DNA of 9,069 nt from assembly GCA_006226225.1 (NCBI GenBank), contig SBHI01000153.1:1-9069 (forward strand), written 5' to 3'. This DNA comes from Alphaproteobacteria bacterium. Lineage in GTDB: Bacteria > Pseudomonadota > Alphaproteobacteria > Micavibrionales > CSBR16-224. This document shows, in pieces, positions 1 through 5,508 of the stretch. Both the position numbers and the translations under genes were made by a program. Positions within the stretch are counted from its first letter, which is position 1, and each line of letters begins with the position of its first letter. The notes below the pieces were generated by a model. That model did no database searches. It had not been told where the DNA came from and saw nothing but the letters and a program-made list of their open reading frames with translations.

Positions 1-515
1 AATTTCTTTGTCTTGCGTTTGCTATGCGCATGGATATAGCGCGACATGACCTCTTTACCCGTACCCGACGATCCGGTAATCAGCACCGTTGCCTCGCTGG
101 GTGCAATCTGGTCGGCCATTTTGATGATGGCTTTCATCGCGGGATCGCCCGCAATCATTTCGGTATTTTCCTGCGAGGCCGCTTCCAGAACCGCAGCGAT
201 CAGATCAGCATCAGGCGGCAGCGGCACATATTCCTTTGCCCCCGCCTTGATCGCCTTCACGGCGGCGGCGGCGTCATTATCCAGCCCGCAGGCTACGACC
301 TGCACAGCAATATGCTCGCTCTCCAGATCCGTAATGAATGTGCCGATATTCTGGCGCACATCAACCATGACAAGATCCGCACCGCGCCCAGCGCGCAAAG
401 CGCCCAGTGCCTCGCCGGTATCTTCGCAATGCACGACATCGACCCCGCGCGACAGGGCAATTTTTCCTGCTGTGCTGATATGTCCTTCAAGACTACCGAC
501 GATCATCAGACGCAT
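1..515 (-). CDS. flbD: FlbD-type sigma-54-dependent flagellar regulator (N-terminal part, truncated by window edge)
   Basis: 171 complete codons are present, starting at the ATG at 515-513; the gene runs off the left edge, so most of the AAA+ domain and the DNA-binding helix-turn-helix are not seen. Residues 1-115 form a receiver-like domain with VMVDV (Asp52 could be the phosphoacceptor), VVACG and the GAKEYVPLPPDA stretch characteristic of FlbD. The usual acidic pair near the first strand is replaced by IVGSLEG, as in FlbD proteins, which do not follow normal receiver chemistry. The AAA+ domain begins with DPAMKAIIKMADQIAPSEA and a Walker A loop GSSGTGKE at residues 148-155; most relatives have GESGTGKE. 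In Caulobacter, FlbD turns on late flagellar genes from sigma-54 promoters and represses early ones, with FliX as partner (family knowledge). The start follows the motA stop by 19 bases with a purine-rich GGGGAAAGG upstream, so it is the last visible gene of the fliN-motA-flbD operon. Confidence 0.93.
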   Translation of the reverse strand, partial: MRLMIVGSLEGHISTAGKIALSRGVDVVHCEDTGEALGALRAGRGADLVMVDVRQNIGTFITDLESEHIAVQVVACGLDNDAAAAVKAIKAGAKEYVPLPPDADLIAAVLEAASQENTEMIAGDPAMKAIIKMADQIAPSEATVLITGSSGTGKEVMSRYIHAHSKRKTKK

Positions 516-534
516 AATGCTTTACCTTTCCCCG

Positions 535-1407
535 TCAGTCGAAATACCGGATGCGGTTTTGCGGGGGCAGAATGCTGTTCAAAATCATTTCAAGGCGGCG
601 CGGATTTTCTTTACGAGCCATCGACATCAGCGCATTGATGACAAGACGCTTTTCCGTTGCCTCGCTTTGCGCGTTATGTTCCAGCTTTGCCGCCAACGGT
701 GCAAAAACCACCGTCGACAGGAAAGCACCATAAAACGTCGTCAGCAACGCCACCGCCATACTGGGGCCGATACTGGCCGGATCATCCAGCAAGGCCAGCA
801 TCTGCACAAGGCCGATCAGCGTTCCGATCAGACCCATTGCCGGTGCGACCTCCGCCGCGCGGCGCAAAATGCTTGCGCTTTTGTAATACATGCTGGTTTG
901 CGCATCAATCTCGCGCCCCAGCATCCGCGCAATTTCTTCGCCCGTGCTGCCGTCACGCAGCATTTGCGTGCCTTGCAGCAGAAAACGGTTATGGCGCAGC
1001 GGCGCTTCGTATTTCTGCAATTCCAGATAGCCTTTCGCCCGTGCAATCAGTGCCAGCTCCAGCAGTTGTTTGGACGACAGTTCAAAATTAATCTCGTGCC
1101 GCACCATAGCGCGGCCGATCACGGTAAAGGCCGTTTTAAAATTCTCGCCGTTAAAGGAGACCGCCGTCACCGCCAGCGTACCAAACAGCACGATCAGCAA
1201 TGCCCGCGCATCCAGAAAGGCTTCCGGTGTCCCGCCCATAAACAGCGCCGCGACGATCAAGCCGATCGCCAGCAGCAAACCGATAATAATGGAAAGATCC
1301 GCCTTGCGCTTTTGCACTGTCCGCAACACCGAGGCCTGCGGCAGTTTTACCGCAACATCCGCGCCTTCAGCGGACTCCGCCTGTGATGATGACTTTTCCC
1401 TTGCCAT
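535..1407 (-). CDS. motA: MotA/PomA-type flagellar stator (proton or sodium channel) subunit
   Basis: 290 residues, the usual length for MotA/PomA. Four membrane segments are visible: about 37-58, 68-86, 186-208 and 215-239. Between segments 2 and 3 lies a cytoplasmic loop of about 100 residues with the charged ARAKGYLELQKYE stretch (119-134), the region that in E. coli contacts the FliG rotor ring. The conserved prolines of the ion channel are present: Pro189 in APAMGLIGT and Pro237 in FAPLAA. MotA forms the inner-membrane stator with MotB, converting ion flow into rotor torque. No motB is in this window, so the partner must be encoded elsewhere. The N-terminus has about 35 extra hydrophilic residues before the first membrane segment. 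The ATG at 1407 is the only plausible start, because an in-frame TGA lies seven codons upstream. Its AAAGGA abuts the ATG with no spacer, so translation may depend on coupling to fliN, 48 bases upstream. Ion specificity cannot be read from this sequence. Confidence 0.93.
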   Translation of the reverse strand: MAREKSSSQAESAEGADVAVKLPQASVLRTVQKRKADLSIIIGLLLAIGLIVAALFMGGTPEAFLDARALLIVLFGTLAVTAVSFNGENFKTAFTVIGRAMVRHEINFELSSKQLLELALIARAKGYLELQKYEAPLRHNRFLLQGTQMLRDGSTGEEIARMLGREIDAQTSMYYKSASILRRAAEVAPAMGLIGTLIGLVQMLALLDDPASIGPSMAVALLTTFYGAFLSTVVFAPLAAKLEHNAQSEATEKRLVINALMSMARKENPRRLEMILNSILPPQNRIRYFD

Positions 1408-1455
1408 TCCTTTACGGACAGCCTCTCAATAAAAGAATAAACCTAAAACGGCCGC

Positions 1456-1860
1456 CTATTGCCGCGTACGATCAGATTTGACGATTTCCGTCATGGTGAC
1501 ACCAAGACGGTCTTCATTCACAACAACCTCGCCGCGTGCGACAAGGCGGTTATTGACGTAGATATCAATCGCTTCACCGACTTTGCGGTCAAGCTCGACA
1601 ACCGCGCCACGCCCCAGTTTCAAAAGCTGGCTGACCTGCATGGTTGCACGGCCGAGAACGGCAGAAATCTGCACCGGAATATCGTAGATTGCTTCTACGT
1701 CTTTCGGTGAATCCGCAAAACCCGCACTCATCATTTCATCTGTCATTTCTGCAAAATCAACACCACCGGATGCGGCATCATCTGCACCGCCTTCCGAAGC
1801 TTCCGCTGCTTGAACAGGCTCATTACCGCCTTCCGGCAAATCGTTGTCTTCATCACTCAT
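1456..1860 (-). CDS. fliN: Flagellar motor switch protein FliN
   Basis: 134 residues. The C-terminal SpoA/FliN domain (about 57-130) shows the family pattern: a short helix, YDIPVQISAVLGRA (59-72), then QLLKLGRGAVVELDRKVGE (78-96), IDIYVNNRLVARGEVVVNEDRLGVTMTEI (98-126). Residues 1-55 are acidic and probably disordered, as is common in alphaproteobacterial FliN. FliN forms the base of the cytoplasmic C-ring, where with FliM and FliG it sets rotation direction and helps dock the export apparatus (family knowledge). The ATG at 1860 has a GGGAGG ribosome binding site about 10 bases upstream. It is the first gene of the visible flagellar operon. In several relatives fliN follows fliF-fliG-fliH, but here the upstream gene is a transporter, so the operon is split or rearranged. 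Confidence 0.95.
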   Translation of the reverse strand: MSDEDNDLPEGGNEPVQAAEASEGGADDAASGGVDFAEMTDEMMSAGFADSPKDVEAIYDIPVQISAVLGRATMQVSQLLKLGRGAVVELDRKVGEAIDIYVNNRLVARGEVVVNEDRLGVTMTEIVKSDRTRQ

Positions 1861-1941
1861 GGCAAAGCCGCCTCCCTGAAAGAAAAATCGTTTCGATATA
1901 TACTCTCACGTGTTTTTTCGTGAAACAGCACATACCCTAGC

Positions 1942-1971
1942 ATAATAACCGTCTTTACAATGAAAAAGCAA
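1942..1971 (-). promoter_or_regulatory. Candidate sigma-70-type promoter for fliN-motA-flbD
   Basis: In the 117-base gap between the symporter stop and fliN, the minus strand carries TTGCTT (1971-1966), 18 bases, then TATTAT (1947-1942). That would start transcription about 75 bases before the fliN ATG. Both hexamers are imperfect. I saw no sigma-54 site (GG-N10-GC with the usual flanks) and no TTAA-N7-TTAA CtrA site in this gap. Read-through from the symporter gene is also possible, because no terminator is visible after it. Confidence 0.35.
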
Positions 1972-1977
1972 CAGGTG

Positions 1978-3570
1978 CTACGCTTTCGCTTTGCTTTTCG
2001 CCTTTTTCTTTTCTTCCTTCGCAGCGATTTTCTCTTCCGTAACGTGTTCTTTCTTGATCACGCCGTGATAATAAGCTTTCAAATCTTTCTTCAAGCCGGG
2101 TGCCAGCACGTAAAGACCAATCACATTCGGCAGCGCCATCGCAAAGATCATCGCATCGGTAAAGCCAATCACATTGCTCAGATTTGCGGCAGACCCCAGA
2201 ATAATGACCGAGCAGAATACCAGCTTATAAAGCGTGCCCAGCATTTTGTTTTCTCCGACCAGATAGGTGAACGCCTTCAATCCGTAATAAGACCATGCGA
2301 TCATCGTCGAAAAGGCAAACAGGATTACGGCGATCCCCAGAATATAAGGGAACCATGAAAAAGTGCTGGCAAAGGCGCGGGAGGTCAGCTCGACCCCTTC
2401 CATACCGCCGCCATTGTTGTAGGAACCCGTCACAACAATGACCAATGCGGTAATCGTGCAAATCATGATCGTGTCGATAAACGGCTCCAACATGGCAACA
2501 ACACCCTGACTGACCGGAATTTTCGTTTTGGTGCTGGCATGCGCAATCGGCGCAGAACCGATCCCTGCCTCATTGGAGAAGGAGGCCCGCTGAACCCCTT
2601 GCAATAAGGCACCAAAGAAACCGCCTGCCAGCGCATTAATCCCGAAAGCTTCACGCAGAATCGTGCCAAAAGCCGCCGGAATTGCCGTGATATTCATTAA
2701 AATAATCACCAGCCCCGCCGAGATATAGATAATGGCCATTAGCGGCACGATTTTCGATGTCACGCGGGCAATCGACTGGATGCCGCCGATAATGACCAAT
2801 GCCACCAGCACCGCCAGAACCAAACCGAACAGCCAGCCCTTATCGGCAAAATAGCTAGCCTCGCCGCCGGTGATATTCACAAATTGCTGAAAGGACTGGT
2901 TGGCCTGAAACATGTTGCCACCGCCCATCGCGCCACCGATACAGCAAACAGCAAAGAACATTGCCATCAGCCGTCCGATTTTTCCCAGTGTTCTTCCTTT
3001 TTCCGCGAAGCCGTCACTAATGTAATACATCGGCCCGCCGGAAAAAGAGTCATCAGGATTTTTATGGCGGAATTTGACAGCCAGCGAACATTCGGTAAAT
3101 TTTGTCGACATACCGAAAAAACCCATCGTCATCATCCAGAACATTGCTCCCGGCCCGCCAACAGAAATCGCAACCGCGACCCCCGCAATATTCCCCAGAC
3201 CGACCGTTCCGGACAGACTGGTCGATAATGCCTGAAAACGGTTGATTTGACCGTCACCGCCTTCTTCCTTATCGTATTTCCCGCGCAGCAAATCCAGCGC
3301 ATGACCGAACATGCGCACATTGACAAAGCCGAAATAGAAACTGAAAAACAACCCCGCCGCCACAAGCCACGCCAAAATCAGCGGCGCGCTTTGCTCATAT
3401 TCCGTGCCCTCAAAGATTTTAACGGAATAGAAGACAATGGACTGCACCTTATCCGAAACCGGTTTAAACGCCTCATCCAGCGAGCGGTCAACAGACTGTG
3501 CCGCAGCTGTTTGCGCAAACAGCACGACTCCGAAAATACATGAAATTAAACCGGTCAGAATTCTTTGCAT
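1978..3570 (-). CDS. Sodium:alanine/glycine symporter (AGCS family) with N-terminal signal peptide
   Basis: 530 residues from the ATG at 3570. AGCS carriers (AlsT, DagA, AgcS) import alanine or glycine with sodium. Family marks are FSFYFGFVNVRMFGHAL near residue 75, the GTVGLGNIAG motif at 121-130, the hydrophobic GGPGAMFWM signature just after it, FRHKNPDDSFSGGPMYYI ending near 184, and SFSNEAGIGSAPIAHA in the second half, followed by several hydrophobic segments. The sequence is longer than the usual 440-490 residues. It adds an N-terminal signal-like stretch (1-24, ending AAA) with about 40 residues before the first core membrane helix, and a very lysine-rich C-terminal tail of about 25 residues. 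A GTG at 3612 would lengthen it, but the ATG at 3570 has AGGAAG eight bases upstream and starts the signal-like sequence directly. It is transcribed towards fliN and divergently from the deaminase gene. Substrate specificity is inferred only at family level. Confidence 0.93.
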   Translation of the reverse strand: MQRILTGLISCIFGVVLFAQTAAAQSVDRSLDEAFKPVSDKVQSIVFYSVKIFEGTEYEQSAPLILAWLVAAGLFFSFYFGFVNVRMFGHALDLLRGKYDKEEGGDGQINRFQALSTSLSGTVGLGNIAGVAVAISVGGPGAMFWMMTMGFFGMSTKFTECSLAVKFRHKNPDDSFSGGPMYYISDGFAEKGRTLGKIGRLMAMFFAVCCIGGAMGGGNMFQANQSFQQFVNITGGEASYFADKGWLFGLVLAVLVALVIIGGIQSIARVTSKIVPLMAIIYISAGLVIILMNITAIPAAFGTILREAFGINALAGGFFGALLQGVQRASFSNEAGIGSAPIAHASTKTKIPVSQGVVAMLEPFIDTIMICTITALVIVVTGSYNNGGGMEGVELTSRAFASTFSWFPYILGIAVILFAFSTMIAWSYYGLKAFTYLVGENKMLGTLYKLVFCSVIILGSAANLSNVIGFTDAMIFAMALPNVIGLYVLAPGLKKDLKAYYHGVIKKEHVTEEKIAAKEEKKKAKSKAKA

Positions 3571-3674
3571 GCCCGCATCTTCCTTGAAAAAATTAACAAA
3601 ATAACCTCCCACCCTCCTTTTTCTAACATAAAAAACCCGGCTTGCAAATTACTGAAAATTTTTCCAGACTGTGA

Positions 3675-3694
3675 AAAGCGGGTGTTAACGCTTT
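3675..3694. other. Dyad AAAGCG-N8-CGCTTT in the divergent intergenic region
   Basis: The 183-base gap (3571-3753) between the divergent symporter and deaminase genes contains a perfect 6+6 inverted repeat, arms 3675-3680 and 3689-3694, whose spacer includes GTTAA. It could be an operator serving either gene. A weak plus-strand promoter overlaps it: TTAACG (3685-3690), 16 bases, TATTTA (3707-3712). On the minus strand TTGCAA with a TAGAAA 16 bases on is an equally weak candidate for the symporter. A six-base dyad can occur by chance in this much sequence. Confidence 0.25.
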
Positions 3695-3753
3695 CGTATC
3701 TTTTTCTATTTATTCTTGAAGGCACGGAACGGCAATTCATTTTAGTGCGGGTC

Positions 3754-4707
3754 ATGTCACACAACCACATCATCATCAGTCAGGATAATATCTTACGCCA
3801 GCTCGTCTGCGGCGTGCTGCGCAAGAAAAACCTGAACTTTATCGAAGCGCAGGAGCTGATAACAGAACACGCGCTCTCCGATGCCGTCATGGTTATCGAT
3901 ATCAGCGATGATGATGCCGCGTCTTTTTCCCTGTGGAATATGTGCCAACAGCACGGCATATTAAAACGGTCGATCTTTATCGTCTCGCAGGAACATACGC
4001 TTTACGGTGATATTCTTGAAATTTGCGGACAGCAACGCGTCCTGCCCAAACCCTTCACACCCGATGCGCTATATCACAGCCTCGACATTTTTGCGCCGCA
4101 ACAGCCCGCGGCCGCACAACCCGCCGAACAGCCTCCTGCAGCAGCGCCGCCACCACAAACTGCCGCACCGCCGTCCGCGCCCGTCGCTCCGGCCGAACCC
4201 GTACCGGAATCCGCAGAAAGCATGCAGGCCGACCGGGAAGGGTTTATGCAGCGCGCGCTGGATTTAAGTTTTGAGAAAATGCGCGAATTGCGCGCCGCCC
4301 CCTTTGCCGCCGTCATCGTCAAAAATAATAAGGTTATCGCCGAAGGCTGGAGCGAAGTCATCGAAAAGCACGACCCTACCGCACATGCGGAGATCAATGC
4401 CATCCGCAAAGCCTGCGAGGTTTCAGGTGATTACAAACTGCGCGAATGTGAAATTTACTGTAGCACCGAACCCTGCCCGATGTGCCTTGCCGCCATTTAT
4501 CTGGCAGGAATTTCCAAAGTCTATTACGCCAATTCCGTCCGCGATGCCGAGGAATTCGGTTTCGGACATCAGGATATTGCCGCCGAAATCGCCATGGACA
4601 GAAAACAGCGCATTATGCCGTCAATCCAGATGATGGAGAGTGAGGCATATTACGCGCTGCAGGAATGGCAAGAGAATTACTCACCGTCGGGAGGTTACGC
4701 CGACTAA
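3754..4707 (+). CDS. Receiver-like domain fused to a guanine/cytidine-type nucleobase deaminase
   Basis: 317 residues from the ATG at 3754; the frame is open back to 3565, but this Met starts the first strand of the receiver fold. Residues 4-113 resemble a response-regulator receiver: HIIIS, VMVIDIS with Asp49 in the phosphoacceptor place, SIFIVSQ with Ser78 in the Thr/Ser place, and VLPKPF with conserved Lys99. The first-strand acidic pair is reduced to Gln10-Asp11. Residues 115-155 are a proline/alanine linker. Residues 160-317 are a zinc-dependent CMP/dCMP deaminase-fold domain closest, by eye, to bacterial guanine deaminase GuaD: PFAAVIV, then NDP-like HDPTAHAEINAIRKAC with His211 (zinc) and Glu213 (proton shuttle), and EPCPMC with Cys241 and Cys244 (zinc). 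The expected reaction is hydrolytic deamination of a purine or pyrimidine base such as guanine to xanthine; tRNA adenosine deaminase is a less likely reading, given the GuaD-like C-terminal region. No strong ribosome binding site precedes the ATG; an in-frame GTG at 3745 is an alternative. AIM24 follows after 39 bases. Confidence 0.85.
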   Translation: MSHNHIIISQDNILRQLVCGVLRKKNLNFIEAQELITEHALSDAVMVIDISDDDAASFSLWNMCQQHGILKRSIFIVSQEHTLYGDILEICGQQRVLPKPFTPDALYHSLDIFAPQQPAAAQPAEQPPAAAPPPQTAAPPSAPVAPAEPVPESAESMQADREGFMQRALDLSFEKMRELRAAPFAAVIVKNNKVIAEGWSEVIEKHDPTAHAEINAIRKACEVSGDYKLRECEIYCSTEPCPMCLAAIYLAGISKVYYANSVRDAEEFGFGHQDIAAEIAMDRKQRIMPSIQMMESEAYYALQEWQENYSPSGGYAD

Positions 4708-4714
4708 ATTTATA

Positions 4715-4728
4715 CAGATGAAAATCTG
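4715..4728 (+). other. Small GNRA-loop hairpin between the deaminase and AIM24 genes
   Basis: CAGAT and ATCTG form a perfect five-base-pair stem closed by a GAAA tetraloop, starting seven bases after the deaminase stop. No T-run follows, so it is unlikely to be an intrinsic terminator. The AIM24 ribosome binding site (AGGAAGGAG, 4732-4740) begins four bases after the stem. It could protect mRNA ends or modulate translation, or be chance. Confidence 0.3.
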
Positions 4729-4746
4729 AACAGGAAGGAGCATATT

Positions 4747-5430
4747 ATGCGTCACGAAATGCTGGGCGGGGATACATTCCCCATTATGAAATGTTATCTG
4801 GATAAAGGCGAAGCCATCCGTGCGGAATCAGGCGCGATGGTCTCCATGTCCTCCAATATGACATTGACAGGTAAAATGGATGGCGGTTTCGGCAAGGCGC
4901 TGGGGCGTCTGTTCACCGGTGAATCCTTCTTCCTGCAATCCATCGAAGCGCAAGACTCTCCAGGCTGGGTTATGCTGGCCACGCCTGCCCCCGGCGGCAT
5001 TGCGGCCATCGAATTGGACGGCGCGCGCGAATGGATTGTGCAAAAAGGCGGCTTTCTGGCCGGAACACAAGATGTGCAAGTTTCCACCAAAGCGCAAAGC
5101 CTGACAAAAGGCCTTTTCAGTGGCGAAGGCTTTTTCGTGATAAAAATCGGCGGTACGGGAACGGCTTTCTTTTCCAGTTACGGCTCCATCATTCCGCTTG
5201 ATGTCGGCGAAGGCGAGACCGTCCGCGTTGATAACGGTCATCTTGTGGCTTGGCACGCCGATATGAAATACGAATTGGCCAAAGGCGGCACGTCATGGGT
5301 CTCCTCCTTCACCTCCGGCGAGGGATTGGCCTGTATTTTCCAAGGGCCGGGCCGCGTCTATATTCAGACACGGAATCCGCGTGATCTCGGCTTCTGGATT
5401 TCTCCCTTCATCGTCTTTCCGAAAAATTGA
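4747..5430 (+). CDS. AIM24 / TIGR00266 family protein
   Basis: 227 residues, within the usual length of the family. Recognisable elements are an N-terminal strand pair with ESGAMVSMSSNM (27-38), the GRLFTGESFF segment (53-62), TPAPGGIAAIELDG, FLAGTQDVQVST, LFSGEGFFVIKIGGTGTAFFSSYGSI, and LDVGEGETVRVDNGHLVAWHADMKYEL. This repeated beta-strand and glycine pattern is typical of the AIM24 beta-roll. There is no signal peptide and no convincing membrane helix until the hydrophobic C-terminus (FWISPFIVFPKN), so it is probably cytoplasmic. In yeast mitochondria AIM24 supports inner-membrane organisation; the bacterial role is not established. The start is clear: AGGAAGGAG lies six bases before the ATG. 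The 39-base gap after the deaminase gene, with no terminator, suggests co-transcription. Its stop codon overlaps the promoter of the next gene. Confidence 0.92.
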   Translation: MRHEMLGGDTFPIMKCYLDKGEAIRAESGAMVSMSSNMTLTGKMDGGFGKALGRLFTGESFFLQSIEAQDSPGWVMLATPAPGGIAAIELDGAREWIVQKGGFLAGTQDVQVSTKAQSLTKGLFSGEGFFVIKIGGTGTAFFSSYGSIIPLDVGEGETVRVDNGHLVAWHADMKYELAKGGTSWVSSFTSGEGLACIFQGPGRVYIQTRNPRDLGFWISPFIVFPKN

Positions 5431-5455
5431 CAATGACGGGGATTTCCTATGTAAT
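5427..5455 (+). promoter_or_regulatory. Near-consensus sigma-70-type promoter for the nuclease-like gene
   Basis: TTGACA (5427-5432) is a perfect -35 hexamer, followed by 17 bases and TGTAAT (5450-5455), a five-of-six match to the -10 consensus. The -35 contains the AIM24 TGA stop (5428-5430). Transcription would begin near 5462, which leaves a leader of about 45 bases before the ATG at 5509 and makes the ATG at 5467 an unlikely start. Confidence 0.65.
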
Positions 5456-5508
5456 GATAAGGATGAATGCGCACCGCCTTCAAAGCGTTCCGCGAACGAG
5501 GTTTAAAC

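Noticed and set aside
46..1386. A 446-codon open frame on the plus strand, antisense to flbD and motA
   Set aside because: It is rich in His, Arg, Gln and Cys without any family pattern, and both opposite-strand genes are clear homologs. It is a by-product of codon bias.
1907..1924. Inverted repeat TCACG-N8-CGTGA upstream of fliN, considered as a symporter terminator
   Set aside because: The stem is only five base pairs with an A/T-rich loop, and no T-run follows on the minus strand.
3565..3753. Upstream extension of the receiver-deaminase frame to an ATG at 3565
   Set aside because: It would overlap the start of the symporter gene, cover the divergent promoter region and add 63 residues with no domain character before the first receiver strand.
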